NCBI GenBank assembly: GCA_963931925.1 | Contig: OZ007569.1 | Span: 12,856,663 to 12,920,662 of the forward strand | Direction: 5' to 3' | Origin: Onchidella celtica | Taxonomy: Eukaryota; Mollusca; Gastropoda; Systellommatophora; Onchidiidae | Length of the DNA stretch: 64,000 nt | Shown: piece by piece, positions 24,097 to 38,200 of the stretch | How positions within the stretch are numbered: position 1 is the first letter of the stretch | Layout: the number at the start of each line of letters is the position of its first letter | The notes under the pieces: model-generated | Database searches by the model: none | Told to the model about the DNA's origin: nothing | Seen by the model: only the letters and a program-made list of their open reading frames with translations | Program-made: the position numbers and the translations under genes

Positions 24097-24310
24097 ACTC
24101 TCTCTCTCTCTCTCTCTCGCTGAGACTGTCTCTCTTTCCTCCTGTCTTTTTCTCTCTCTCTCTCTCTCTCTGCCTTCCCCCTCTCTCTCTCTTTCCGTCC
24201 CTCCCTTTTTCTCTTTCTGTCTCTCGCTCACTCTGAGTCTGTTTGTCTTGTCTCCCGCTTTCTGTCTCTCGCTCACTCTGAGTCTGTTTGTCTGTCTCCC
24301 GCTTTCTGTC
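24097..24310. repeat. CT-rich microsatellite tract
   Basis: Interrupted (CT)n with an internal direct repeat of CTTTCTGTCTCTCGCTCACT at about 24211 and 24258. The Ser/Leu-rich and Arg/Glu-rich open frames on the two strands are artefacts of the repeat. Confidence 0.9.
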
Positions 24311-26496
24311 CGCTTCTTTGCCCGTCCGCCATCTCCAAATCTCTCTCCTCACCGTTCCACTCGGTCAGTTTCTTAATGTCATCGCCTTTTTCTCACATAC
24401 ACCGGATAGGGGGGAAAAAAAAAAAGGTCTTCTCAAAATTCTACCCCCCGTTGTTCCACCAGTGTACAGATTTTTGTGTGTGTTGGGGCCTGTGTTGAAT
24501 TGGTCACCTTCCCGTCACCTTGAGAATCAGTGTCAACTCTACATGTTTACCCTCATGCATTGCCCAACAGCATGTTGCAACAATGAACTGTGAACAGATG
24601 TACCTGTTTCCTGCTCCCCCCACCCCTTCCCCTTATACTCATCCTCGACCTTTCCTTTCTCTCTTCCCCCCCCCCCCCCAACCTCAACACAAGCGGTGTC
24701 GATGCAGCAGATGATGATGTCGGGGATAAAGTGTGACTGTCTCAGTACAAAGTGCTGCAAGTCGGGTTTACATAACCAATGAACCTTTGTACATTTGGGA
24801 ATGCAGATCTTTATTTCCTTCTGTGGTGGCAGATCAGAGACAAAAAAATTGTGGCAAGACATAGGGAAACAAAGGAATGCAAGCACTACCATTTAGACAC
24901 TTTCAAGGTGACACGCGTTGATGTAAAGCCGTCATTGAACAGATAACTGCATAGTTCTTCCTGGTTATCGTACACTGATACTACATAATGTTTGTGGCAG
25001 AATACAGGAAATTTGTTTCATCCGAAAACCTTCTAGTTGTTCATGAAACATTTACCAAATTTCATTTGGATCAGGTTCGTTGCCTGTGAGGTTAGACGTG
25101 TATAACTTTGAAAGTCGGGATGAATTATGCAGCTGTTGTAGATGTGGATGTCTTGATGTTTTATAATCAAAGCTGGTCCATAGCACTCGGCAATTTCTAA
25201 CGTATGGGTCATGCATGTTGTGGCTGAGAGCGAAACTGCACCTTCGAATGAGTCTGTTTCGGTTATTCATCTATTCGTAGAATTGCCCTGAAAAGGCTTG
25301 GCCCTCCTGGCTTTTCAGCACCCGAGATTTCAACTAAAGAATACGGGGCGGATTGGGGGACCGGGGTGTGTCAACGATTTGCAGTGAAAGCGAGTCATTC
25401 CGCTTGCCGTCTCCACTCAGAAATTTGACGGCAACTCTTCTGTACCACCACAAATCAAACAACAGCAACCACAGAAAGAGGGCATGCAAGCTTTTATTTG
25501 TGGAGTCGCTGGTGATAAGATTAAGAATAGATATTTTAACCAAAAGAGTCAGAACAACCGCCAAAAGGTGCAGCGGGAGATTAGGGGTCAACTGCGGGGA
25601 GTTCACAGAAAACTGAGTCCGCCAGCGCAGGTGGGGCCACCGGTAAAAACTTTTCTTTTTTTGAACTCTGTACTTTCTGCCTTAACCTGGTATTTGTGAC
25701 CCACTATCTGACAATTGTGTCAAAGGTCAAATCTGGGTTGGAACCATTATTATGAACCTAAAGTCGATTGACTCAAATGGATCGTCTTATTTTGTTGGTT
25801 AGGGCGTCCCAGTATTAATCTTATGGCACGGCAATCATACTGAATGTTTGTCATATTTTTTGCATAATTATGTAAGTGCGTATTATTTATGATTTTGGAG
25901 GGGGGGGGGGGGGTGAAGACTCTTTACATGTTGTCGGGAAGGAAGATAATAAAAGGAAAAAAAAAAAAAAGGAATGGAGGAAGGAAATGTTCAGTATTAT
26001 TCTGTTCAGTTGTACTTACTGACAGTGTTATGAAATAGTCTGGTTTCACTTTGAGCGGCGCTGAAACATTCATTACTCAATCTGTCAAAGGGTAATTTTG
26101 GTGTTGTGCAGTTGTTGTCAAGCCAAACATTCAGCGCGGTTGTGTGTGTCATGTCTCTCATGTCATTCAAATGTTATGTCAGGTCATGTTACGAGTGCTT
26201 GTTTTTTTTTTTTTTGCAGTACTGTAGTTTTGGCCTGCATTTGTCACTGTCAACATCATGTAATTTGTTTACTGTTTTGGTAGCTGTGGTGACTCATGGC
26301 AGCCTCTTGTTACCCGGTCCTTTGAAGATTGGCAAAAAACTGCATGAGTTACAAACGCTGCAAACCCCGTGTGAAGTGGCAGATGTAATCATAAGGGACA
26401 TCAGTGACACGGATGTATCTTGTCAACAACAATTGAAAATAGAGCTCTTTTGTGTGACGGTGACTGATGCGCAGTTTAAAGAAGGTGTCGCAACGC

Positions 26497-26815
26497 TTGT
26501 TCAAAGTCGTTAAAATAGTCCAGTTCTTTGCTGACTCAAGGACACAAATATACACACACACACACATATTAGTGGGCAGGTGATGATTTACTGAAATCAA
26601 GACAGTGATGTCGGTAGTTCCCACATCCCAAGAAAGCGTCTATTGCTCTGTTAAAAGAAATTTCCGCACCACTGGTTCAGAGTCGTTAAAATGGGCCAGT
26701 TCTTTGCTGACAGACACAAACACACACAGAGGCATTGTGTAGATATGATAATTTACTGATATCAAGATATGTTACAGTTTGGTCCCACATCCCGAGAAAG
26801 CGTCTCAAACTTCCA
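26497..26815. repeat. Imperfect tandem duplication, about 177 bp step
   Basis: Copy 1 (from 26497) and copy 2 (from 26674) share GTTCA(A/G)AGTCGTTAAAAT, CCAGTTCTTTGCTGAC, ACACACACA, ATTTACTGA(A/T)ATCAAGA and CCCACATCCC(A/G)AGAAAGCGTCT in order. They diverge between these blocks. Confidence 0.85.
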
Positions 26816-28234
26816 CGTAAAGAACCACTGACAAAGCGAACGGAGTCACACACATTTTGTAAACAGTAGTCTTATAATTGCCCTTTACCCAGTGAGTATA
26901 GGCGGCGAGGGGACGAGAAAAGTCAGAGATACTTTTAAAAAGGATCAACACATCTGCTGGCTACAAAGGGAAAGTGACTACCTTATGGAATGCGGTAAAG
27001 AAAAGAGAAACGTTTGACATTTTGGAAACCTGTAGATGAAACCGTTCTGAGCGTCTCTGGCCTTCTCCCCCCTACCCTTAACCCCTCTTCCGTGGTCTTT
27101 TGAGCTGATGACATCGTTTGTCATACTATGTGTGCAGTGTTGAAAGAAACTCAGCTGTGTAGATTTTGCTTTGCTCAGCATGTAATGTGTGATTTCTGAG
27201 TCTGTCTTTGGGATGCTGGTAACTGACATGATAGTACAGCCGGATGGGTCGTGCCATTGCCACACAATGGTGACCTCCTTTCCAGTGTCAGACCCTCGCA
27301 CAGATCATGTGAGCACACATTTGGTGCAAAATTTGACGGGAATCCCAGTGAGATAATGGTACTGTTTCTTTTTATTTGGAGGGGGGGGGGATTGAGGGCC
27401 CTGGTCGTTTCCAGCATTATGGCATGGAACGAAAGTGAAAGTAGAAAATGAATTTGATAATAGCTACATGGTGGAGTTCAGTAACGTGATTCGCTTGTGG
27501 TCGACACACTTTAGCCAAGTACAATTTACACTACAGCCGCGGACAGATACGACAGGTTGCCTAATGCAGTACATTTGTGCATATCTTATCACCATCGTTA
27601 TCTCGTATCTGCACTGTCAGTCTGTACCTTCGTGGTGACCAGCAAACAAAACACGTGGAATTTTGAATGATTCCCATACCACCGGCTCACCAAGGAATAA
27701 TTACAAAAAATATAAAGGTGGAAAGTCAGAATTGAAAGGACATTGTCTTGTGGCAGAGTGGTCATTGTCTGTCAGTTTCCTGGATGTCTACGTGGACATA
27801 AGGATTGATGAAGAGCATTGGGAGTCTACCGTGGATGCTGTTTGGCCTTCCCTGCATCACATCTCCTCTCTTCCTTTTTCCCTGGTCCTCAGCTCTAGTC
27901 CTTACTGACCTTGGAAAGTGTTTACTCAAGTAGTAATAATTAATGATAACGATTGTAACAGCGGTCACGTGGGTTTATTTGTCGTGTTCAGCAAAGACAA
28001 TGGGAGGCCTGCGTGTTCAATTATTCAGTTAGTTAAGGCAGGCAAAGTAAAGCACACCACTAAACTTTACTGATTCTAGGCCATATTTAATTAATCATGG
28101 AGATTCGACCATTCGTTAGACATGTACAAGCGTCAATATTTGCAGTGTGGACTGGAGAAGGGGAGGGGACTCTTCCTCTTCTTTTAATTTTTATGCCGCT
28201 CAGTGGTTGTCTTTCTCACCTCCCCCTCACGCAT

Positions 28235-28275
28235 GTGATTGCGCGCGCGCACACACTCACACACACGCGCACACC
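28235..28275. repeat. Alternating GC/CA tract (Z-DNA-prone)
   Basis: GCGCGCGCGCACACAC is followed by CTCACACACACGCGCACAC, a nearly unbroken purine-pyrimidine alternation. Just after it, ACATACATACATGTGTATAC and TGTACATGTATG add a short self-complementary stretch. Confidence 0.8.
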
Positions 28276-28676
28276 CACCCACGCACTCACATACATACAT
28301 GTGTATACATTGTACATGTATGCAAAACCTCCCCGAGACGTCAGCCTGTACCAGCAAGGCAAGCCGAGCCTAACAGCGAGTGAAGTGCAGTGGTGAGATG
28401 GCTGTAGATGATAACCTTGTTATCGGTGCTGGTGCAGGTTCGCCTGCCACTGATGCTTTCGTCATACCTTATACTTATAGTGTAGGATCACATTTCTTGG
28501 CCATACACTAAAGGGTTTGCTATATTCCTCAAACAGATGGTCCAAATTATGTAATCGGCACAGGCATAAACAGAAGTACACTTTTTTTAAAAAGTACTTT
28601 ACTCGGGTGGTAGTGTCACTATGCTAGTTGTGTTATCGGGGTTCAGTGGAACACAATGCTATTATTGTGGACATAA

Positions 28677-28885
28677 TAATGGCTATGTGGACATCTGTAG
28701 AGAAATGGTTGCTTGGTGGTGGTCATAGAGATCTTTTGGGAATGGCTGTAGTTAAATTATTGTGCGGACATCAGATCTGTAATCAGGTATCTTTATGAAC
28801 ATCGGTAGTTAAATGGCTGTGTGGATATCCGTCGTTGTCAAATGGCTACGTGGTCATCTATTGAGAAATCAAATGGCTGAAGACT
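28677..28885. repeat. Degenerate tandem repeat around AAATGGCT-GTGG-CATC
   Basis: Words such as AATGGCTATGTGGACATCTG, AAATGGCTGTGTGGATATCC and AAATGGCTACGTGGTCATCT recur at irregular 35-70 bp steps. This looks like an old, decayed minisatellite. Confidence 0.65.
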
Positions 28886-29678
28886 TGACTATTTAAAATA
28901 GTTTATGGTAATAACCGAAAAACTGAACAAACTAATATTGTTAATAATATATAATATATATATTTTTTTTTGGCTCGACCATTACATGAATTCGACAGAT
29001 GAAGACAAGTTATTCAACAAATATGATCAAGGGCGGTCAGCCTTAGGAAGCTTTGATCGGTGCATGAGATTAATTGCTTTTAACCAGTGTAGAAAAGTCA
29101 CACATCTCCCAGAAATTGCAGTGGATTTGTTTTGTTGTGTCACCAGCAAGAAACGGGATCGTAAACTTTTGTCTGTCCCGCTGTCTCATCCCTCCCTGCA
29201 CTTCTGGCAATTCGCCTCGTTATTTCTCTCGTGTGTGTCGTCACTGGTCACGCCCCAAGGCCTGTTGTTTGATCGATATATTGTAGTATAGTCGAAGCTG
29301 CACATCCTAATATAGGCAGTAATATCGGTAATACGGACAAATAAAAATTTTATGAGGTTGCAGTTGCTGAGTGAAACGGGACTCGGTCTCAGATTTCTTT
29401 TTAGAATGCACAGTAGTTTCTTCTCTTTCTTCCTCCTCCATCTTCTTCTCATTCCTCTTGGTTTTGTGTGTGTGTGTTTTTTTTAAGTAACCAAAAGGAA
29501 AGCAGGGCCTCTTTCCCCATCACTTTGACTTGCAACATTATTTTACCATGGACTTTCCATTGTAAGCTAACTACGCAGGGTTGTTTTCTTCTCCTCTTCG
29601 TGCCGCTGTTTTGCTTGGACTTCATCCATCAATGCATTTCAGTCCCTGGCACAGGAGAGGCGTAAATAATATTATTAT

Positions 29679-29763
29679 ATATCGAGGGGTGCCTGCGCAA
29701 ACACGGTAACTCGAACATTTACAAAACTGGTGACACGGTCTTTGCGCAGGCACCTTTCGATAT
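29679..29763. repeat. Foldback element with 23 bp arms
   Basis: The left arm 29679-29701 (ATATCGAGGGGTGCCTGCGC, then AAA) pairs with the right arm 29741-29763 at 21 of 23 positions around a 39-base loop. It could be a small MITE or a structured RNA element. Confidence 0.8.
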
Positions 29764-31002
29764 GCAGATATTCAACGATCGAACACGTCAGAATCGGCTG
29801 TTGTGCGGTGAAATGGTTAGTGGAAATGACAATTATTATTGTCATTGTTATTCAGTACACTCAACATTTGCCTATATTTGTTGTGTTATCTCACATTTTT
29901 ATTTGTTTATCTGCATGTGATTGAGCGCGGTCTAGTTGTTTTCCAATAACCCGAACTGGGAACTGCGCAGCAAATGAAGACAACTCGTGTGTAACGGCCC
30001 CCCGCCATTGCCCCCTCCTCCCCGGCCCCAAGCACTCGGAGTTCTCTGCTATTTCTCGGGTATATAATGCTGACGTCAACAGATTTTAGTACAGCCAGGC
30101 TAGGGCAGGGAAATGGATCGTGCATGTTTATATTCCGCATGAACGGCCAAGGGGAGCCTTTCTTATGTATTCAATAGAGTTTTACTCTCTTTTTTTTTTT
30201 TTGAGCCTGCAGTCTAAACGGAATTATTGCTGTATTGATGAAGTATATTTGGAGCACCTTGTGAATGGCTAGAACTGCATGCATAACAGAAAGAAAATGT
30301 TGTTTTTTTTGTTAAAGAGAGAATTACTTGTGTGGGCGTTCGATTACGTCATCCAAAAGAAAAGGGGTGTTCTCCAAGTTTTCAGAGAGCATCGTTCGTG
30401 GGATGTTGCAAATGACTTTGTACTGTAAACAAAGCACAGCGAGGTAGAGTGGGGCGGCGTGAGTGCAGGATGGAGTTTTCAAGCATCACGATCCGAGAGA
30501 ATGTGCTGGTTGAACATAGCTGATGTTCATAGATGGTGGGTGTCTCACGTCGTGTTGTGACATGTTGACCAGAGGGAATAAACAGGTCAGGGGCTGATGC
30601 CCAGGGCCAGCAGTAAGTACAGAATTGTTGCGTTTACCCTCACACCCAAGACCTGCAGTTGATGAAATAATATTATAGACTGATGATACGATATCTCTCA
30701 TTGGCTTCAGGAACAATGCACATAAGATGGTATGTCTAGATCTAATACTCTTTGCACAGTGTGATCGTCACTGTTGGCCCTTAAATAGCACGCTGACCAC
30801 AGCAGGGTAAGAAGTACATGGTGGCAGTGAAGAAATATTAGTAAAGCAACTCTGGTCATGTGCAACGTTGAAACTAGTTGAGCTTTTTACATGTAGTTTG
30901 AAATAGACGGAGAAGGCTAGGATATATATATAGTATATATTATGCACTCGCTTTTAGATTGGGGTGGCGATTTTGAGTGCTGATGGACAATGCGACGGTT
31001 AG

Positions 31003-31179
31003 GAATTCTGGCACTGTATCATATGCGTCACTGACCACCTGTGTCGCGATACACCTCCCACGGACACACACTGTCGTATTGGGCTGCACCATCAGTCTTC
31101 GAATAAGCAGCTGGGTCATTGAACTTTCCAGAACATAAGGCATTGAATCTATTTATGAAGTTGATGTTCACTGGTGTTG
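31003..31179 (-). repeat. Dispersed exon-like repeat R2, copy A
   Basis: The segment is nearly the same as 39604-39779. Shared blocks include GAATTCTGGCAC, TGACCACCTGTGT, ACACACACTGTCGTATTGGG, CACCATCAGTCTTCGAATAA and ATTGAACTTTCCAGAACATA followed by AGGCATTGAATC. On the minus strand one frame reads FNALCSGKFNDPAAYSKTDG in this copy. This faintly recalls a hemopexin-type blade, but the match is too weak to name. Another frame (MPYVLESSMT) is also open, so coding is not proved. It may be a decayed duplicated exon or a mobile repeat. Confidence 0.7.
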
Positions 31180-32135
31180 CCTCTACCAACTACGTATGCG
31201 AGTGTAAGTTGAATGCGTAGTACAGTAGTGGAGATTCTGTGACATTCTGACTCGGCTGAGTCATGGGTGACTGGTCAGTCACATGTCCAGCAGCCGCCAG
31301 TGACGTCACGATCGGCCAGCCTACAATGCGATGGAGATGTTGAGGTGTGGTGTTGGATGTGAGCATTAAGAAAGTGGTCTGAATTAGAATGAAAGTATTG
31401 AAAATTGTGGTGAAAATGTCACACATGAATGACAAACCACTACAAGAGAATAAGGGCACAAGTACTATGACCATGATTGCTGTAAAGGTTTCAATGTCCA
31501 AGGTTTGATTCATGTAGATGGTGCGAATTGTTCCACCATATGGCCTATGGTAATGGACGTGTGGTCAGCCACTGTCACTTGAGAGCACATTTCTGTATTT
31601 TGTTGGTGTAGATGTCCCTGAAGGAAACCGGTCATTATGTGTAACAGTGGAGGTGGACAGGTCATGCCCGGTCATGGGGCCATCTTGGAATGTCAGTCGC
31701 AATTTGGAAGAGAGAGAAAAAAAAGGGCGTGGGGGGGGGGGCATAGATAGACCACCTGGTTTGGGAAGAACTAGACCGTTTCAGTGAAAACGTGTTATTT
31801 TATGGTTTGGAAAACCAGACATGGGCCTCTTCCACCGCCCAGACGCCTGTCGATTCAGCGCCTGCCAACGTTATGCCAGTAACGAGCCAGGGGTGTTTGG
31901 CTCATGCATCGCCGGGCCAACAACAATTTTGTGTAGACTTGAGAATTATGGATGTTTGTATCCGTGTGGCGTGCATGTAGTTGGTGTGATTGTCACCGTG
32001 CCGTGACCCGTCCCACTGGCAGTGTAACAGGGTCGCTAAATCAACTCAGATGTAAGTCACTGCATGTATTAGACATGCCCACATGACCCCCCCCCCCAAA
32101 AATGCGACCGACAGAAAGGCTTCTCTCCCTCTTTA

Positions 32136-32151
<16 letters not shown>

Positions 32152-32167
<16 letters not shown>

Positions 32168-32196
32168 CCCTTCTCTCCCTCTCCCCTTCTCTCCCT

Positions 32197-32287
<91 letters not shown>
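32152..32287. repeat. Long CT microsatellite
   Basis: A mixed CCCT/CT region is followed by an almost pure (CT)n array. It is preceded by a (CTGT)n stretch. Open frames on both strands here are artefacts. Confidence 0.95.
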
Positions 32288-32290
<3 letters not shown>

Positions 32291-32299
32291 CCTTGTCCA

Positions 32300-35200
32300 T
32301 GAACTACACATTACTGCATATTTGTCACAGATAAAGGCAGAATGCGACTAAACGATGGTGGGCGTAAGGTGGCAGTTATCACTCTGACGTGTCGTAAAAC
32401 TCATTTCGGGAGACCCTGCTGACCCAGGTATAGCAGGTTCAGTATTAAATCACAGGTTGGGTGTGTCTAGCATGTTCTAGAGATCAAGTCTTCTTATATT
32501 CTAATGTTGTGCTGGGAAAGGAAGGGACCATAAGCTTGTACATAAACACGTTTTTTTTGGGGGGTGGGGGGAGTCGGGGCTTGGGACCAGAAATAGAAAA
32601 GGCCTGGGGCAAAAACCCTGGTTTGATTTCTCTTGATATGTTCATGGTCATATACTAGTAGTCCGATGGATCAGTTTCTTGACTTCTGTCGTACCAAAGG
32701 ATGCTTCAAGTTATAAACACTCCTAATAATTTTCAAATTGCTTAATGTTGGCAACAGAACTGTAGGTGGCCACAACTGAATAAACCATGGAACAGAAGTG
32801 ATACAGATAGAGTTACATCATTTAGCATGTATCAAGAGGGAAATCAGAGCGTTCATGAAATAATTATGTTAGAAACCACGAGCCAAGCCCTGGCGACACA
32901 GGCTGACAGAGAAAGAGAGGAGGGAGTGGAGAGATCCAGGCATGTGAGTGAGCTGCACTTTTCACGTTGAAAACAGAGTACCTTTGTTTCCACTGGAAGA
33001 TCTGCGGACGGCATTTTTGCTTTTCATGACGAGGTCGCAGTTTCAAATTGTAGAGTTTATCTTTGCTTACCTCTGAGACTGCGATGAATGGCAAACGGGG
33101 GGGGGGGGGGGCAAGTTGCTTTTCCTTCCTTGAGCAAGTGTCTCATGTCGGGAAGTACGGGGCGGGGAACCCAACACCCGTTGCTGTGTCAGAGAGATTA
33201 GAGCCTTTGATTTAATGGCTCTGCAAACCTCACTTTTGGCTAGGGCAGCGGGAGGTAAGTCAGGAGACTCCCTTTCACACACAAGACCAGGGGCTCTAGC
33301 AGCCAGCAGCACTCGCCAGATCTGCTCCGGGGGAAACTTTCATCATTGAAAACTTAAAACCAGTCATTAGTTTCCGTAATATTTCCAAATCGAAAAGCTG
33401 GGTCATTCTTGAAGTCAGCAGTGCTTTGTACTGAATGAGTTTATCCTGGATTTTAATTAATTAATTAGTGTATTTATTTATTTTAAGGAAAACTGGATCT
33501 TTCTCTGTTTTGTGAACGACTGCAGATTTGAACGGGTTTCATCCACATCTTTTTCCACATCAGTCAAAAAAATGATGATGTGCTATTGTCGCGAGGTATC
33601 ACTTAAAACCGCAGTCAGCATTGAACGCCAGTGACCGGAGATTCAGAATCTCCGGTTGCATAGCAGCACAGTTCCGTGGATGACCATCGGCTGGGATGTC
33701 TTGCATGGTCTTTTACTCAATCTTTGGTCTGTTGGGTGCAGTTCTTGATGCAGACTTCGTTGTGGACGGTATTGAAATTGTTCTGTTGGAGTGGCAGCTG
33801 TTTCGTGGTGAAGACAATGCTGATGGAATACTGAGATGATCGTGTGGTGGCAAATTTGGGAATTGTGTACGCTTTTTCTGCCATTAGCTGACGTGTTTTC
33901 TCTGATTTGGGTATAGTCGTGATGGCATATCAGAAATAATTTGTTTTGTTATTTTATGTTTATGTTCCCCTGTACTGATGAAAAGACCAAACGGTTTCCT
34001 GTCTCTCTGATACTTTTTCCCTTATTTATATCAGTTTTTCTTTGCATTCTTTTTGTATACATATATTAGAAGAAACCGACGAGATGCCAACAGTGCTCTG
34101 ACAGTGAAAACTGGTGTCATCACTATTTAGATTCTAATATCTGTAAGTACTAAAATGTCGTCCAGGACCGGAGACACTGGGTTTTCCATCAGGCCTTTCC
34201 GTGTCCGTAATATCGGTTAATGGAGTGTTCCTTTTTTTGGAGTCATGCAACTTTTGTGTCAGCCGTCCTTGGTACTGGGCAAATTGATTTCATTTAGGTC
34301 GTTTTCAAGCGTTTCTGCAACTCTGTACCGGCTGGAGAATGCAGTTCTCATGTTTTTCATGACAGTTTAATCATACTTGGTCCGTCAGCACGTAATCTCC
34401 ACCTTGGCGTTACTTTTGTATTGTTTGGGGGCTGCAGTTCCAAAGACTTGTAGTTAAATCCACACTTGTATTATAAATTTGCAATGTGTATTGATTCCGC
34501 CGGTCTTGGTTTCTGCATCAGTAGCGAAAAGATCCATTGTGTCTAATAATAGGGCAGCTTTTATCATAAATTCATGCTTGGTCGGCTTCTCCTTTTCCTG
34601 CCCCAGCACCGTCCACGGAGATGTAAAGTATTAGATCAGATGGACCAGATTGTCATGTATTAATTTCCTGAGTGATGAGTAATAAACCGCTTGGAATGAA
34701 GGAGGGGATGAGTATATTATTATTATTGCAATAATTGACAGGTATAGTGGGGGAATCTGTGGCTGAATAGGATGGATATAGAAAGGAGAACGTGAGACTG
34801 ATAGACAAATCTTGTGACGTGCCCGCTGGCCATTGATTTTATCGGTTCACTTGAAATCATTTGTTGTAATTTTTTATCCAGCACTTTGGAGCATTGCGTG
34901 TGGCATGTTCGCTTGAAAGTGCCTTCTGCCATTCGCTGACGGCTTTAGAAGCCAAAGCTCAGCATGGGTTCACTGTTTAGTGCGGCTGCCATTAATGGCT
35001 GTGGCTGATGATGATGGCAGCAACAACAACTACAACAGCGGCCGTTCTAGACGAGCGGACGCTGCAGGAGATGGCATGATGGCGTGACAGTGGAGTCTGT
35101 TAGATGTCTCTGTGTTTACGGCAGCCAAGCCATGTATTTGCCAGCGCCCTCTCATCTCTCTGCTTGTCTGGCCTCGCTAGAACTTGTGTCACCAGTGGTG

Positions 35201-38200
35201 GGTCTCTATAGAGCTGTATTTGCGTCATTGATATCGATGCATTGCTTTAGCAAACTCAGCAACAGTGTACTACATTCAAAATACGGTACCTGTAGGATTC
35301 TCTTGGGGCGCAACTTTCTTTTGCTTCCATTGGTTTTCGCTGCAGCTTCTCTGATGTGTCTAATTAGATGAATTACCGTCCCTTTAAGAAAAGGAAGAAG
35401 GGGATTTTTGTTTTGTTTTGCTGAAACAACCCTTCACCTTTAAAAGTAAACACATGGGATTTGCAAATGTCTATAAATTTGAAGAGCTATAATTGATAAT
35501 TAAGAAAAAAAAGTATCGAAAAGCACAGTAACTTCGAGTTACAATGCTTATTTTAGACAGATGTCGCCTTATATATCAGGCAGTGGCGTATTGCTGTTAA
35601 TCAGTCTGAATGGTGAATTTGACACCATGTTTGTCTCAGTGATTTTATTGGAACGTGTGCGTGGAAGTGAACAGACTGTGGTTAGCAAGTAAATTCTTTC
35701 ATTTGTTTTCCCAGGCATCGGTTAATTTCACTTTTCTGTCGCTTCGAGTTCGTGCTTATCACGTGTCTACGGATATCATTCTGGGAGACCTTGTCGTGTC
35801 GCTGTGCAGTTGCCATTTTCGGCCGGGAAAGAAGAGTGGAAATTGTGCTGAATTGAAAAATTAGTGTTTCATTAAAGAATTGAATTATTGGCATGTTGAC
35901 ATTAAACTGCAGGGAAATAACTCGGCTGTATTTCGTTGGCGTTTTGTTGCCATTGTTGTTGTTGTTTTATAACTCATAGTTAACGCGTGTTCTCCTCCTT
36001 TATACATTTCAACATGTGCAGAGATCAAAGCCATAAAGTTTTGTCTGATATATAATTTTTTATGAATGAGAAAGTCAGGGTTTGATGAAATAAAATATGA
36101 AAGCTTGGGTAAATACGTCTTGTTGTCTTTTCCTGTTAGTGTTAATTATAACAATTAAAATGACGTTTTGGAGAGTAGTGAAGTTAGTCAGAACGGCCCA
36201 GGCATGGTCTTATGAATAGTAATAAGAAATAAGGGGATGGGTATAAAAGGTTGTGGGGATAGAGGGCATTACCCTGTGCCAGGCCGATGTCGTTGATTAG
36301 AGAAAAACATGATTGTAATAATAATTACAGGGGATAATTCTATGTAATTATAGTTATAGAGGACAATCCTATCTAATTATAAGTAAAAATCTGGAGATTG
36401 AGGAAAATCCCCCAGTAATGCAGGTTATACCATGTCTTATGACGCGATATATCGTCTTCTATTGTCGGCACTGTGGACGGATCTCTGGACATCTTGCTCA
36501 GTAACCAAGCTTCATTTTGTGGTGACGCGGTCAGCGAGGGAAACGGTGGCAGATAGTGTTATAATTGTAGGATTGCTACAAGGCCGAGACCTCATCAGGA
36601 TGCACCAGCCCTTTGCACTGTGATATCTTTGGTGGCGCAACAGACTTTCGGCATTCCAAGTAGATTTGGGAAAGCTGCGTCGTGACATTTAACACACACA
36701 AAAAAACAAACAAACCGTGCTGTTTCAGTTCAGTGAGAAACAAACAAACATGAATGTGTTCGTTGAGACGGGGTTGGGGATGAGACCACAGAACCCCGAC
36801 ATTTATTCGTCTCACGTGTTCTGTCCCACATGTACCAAATCATTTTCTCGGAATGAAATAGAAAAAACATAGAGCAAGGACTGAAAATGGTCAAATGTTA
36901 CGTGTAGACCGAAAGTTTACTGAGCTGACAGTAAAATTAACGTTACTGATTGTTAATCAAGTAAACCTTCAGTGATGCTGGACGCAGATTACCAACGTGG
37001 CCATCGCGAGTTAAGCTATTCTGCGGTTGGTGAGCAGTCCAGACATTTGGCGTCTTCCCCCAGAAGATGTTCTGAAAGAATGAGAAATAGGAGGGCAGAA
37101 GAAAACGATGGACATACAGTGAGATGTCCATTTGCCAGTATTGAAAGGACATTTCGTCCGCAGAAATACTTTGTTCACTTTTCATTCATTCTTTGCAGCA
37201 CCCATATAATTATTTGCGTGACAACCCTGAAGCAGATGAGCCCACTCGACCTGTCTACACACTCAGTCTTCCTCATTGCGCGCTTCCCTCTCACCCTTAT
37301 TCGTACTTCACTGTCGCCCGGAAAAACTTGTACTATAACATGGGCCAAGAAACGTTTGATTCATTTGTTTGTACACAAAGTTGTGTTTCGTTGTGTTACA
37401 TCCGTTGAACTGTTCCATTGAAGCTCTGTGTTCAAAGGACCTGGAGCGGTGCGGGACGCAAGACATTCTGATTCGGTACAATTTTTATTGGAGCTTCCCC
37501 CCCCCCCCCCCCCCCCCATTTGCTAGTGTTGTGAATTTGAAGATGTGCAGATTGAAAATGTATGGAAAATTTGTTCCTGTAAATTAAACAACAAAACAAA
37601 TAGTTCTTTTTTTCTGCAATGTTTTCTCTTTTGGTGAGGTCTCAGCGTGCCATGGCCAGCAGGGTAGCCAGTGGATGAGTGTCTTTGGTCAGCCTGCATG
37701 TCACAAGGCAGTTATTGTCTGGTCTACATGTAAGGATTCAGTCGTTGGTATAGAAGATTCCTTGTGCTGTTGGTGCAACCTAGAATGATGGTGGAGACTC
37801 GCGAGGTCGCTGTTGCGAAACATTGCAAATCTTAATTTGGACAGTTTGAGAAGTTGCGAGAATGAGGACTAGAGGAGGAAAACAGTGAAACGTGACATCA
37901 AGTTTATTCCAGGGTGACTTAAATGTCAAAATCCAGTTGTCTCCGTCTCCTTTTTCAGTGTCTTTCTGCATCGGTGTGGTTTTCTCACCACACATGCCTT
38001 ATGTATCAGTCTGGTTGGGGCGGGCAAATGTACAATCGAGATTGACTGCGCCAATTGACTTGTAAAGTGACATGGCCATGCTAATCGCATAAATGGATTC
38101 AGAAAAGCTGGCATTGATTATATCAGTGCAAGTCATAATGAAATTCATTAATCAATAACAGAACTTTGTGTCTGACGAGCTATTTTGATTCACATTCGTT

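Noticed and set aside
34996-35083. Small frame MAVADDDGSNNNYNSGRSRR... with exon-like codons
   Set aside because: It ends at TGA after 28 codons, and no consensus donor lies in the frame to connect it to HIF exon 2.
36972-37421. 149-codon plus-strand frame
   Set aside because: No recognisable domain, no exon-like borders, and the overlapping frames are similarly open.
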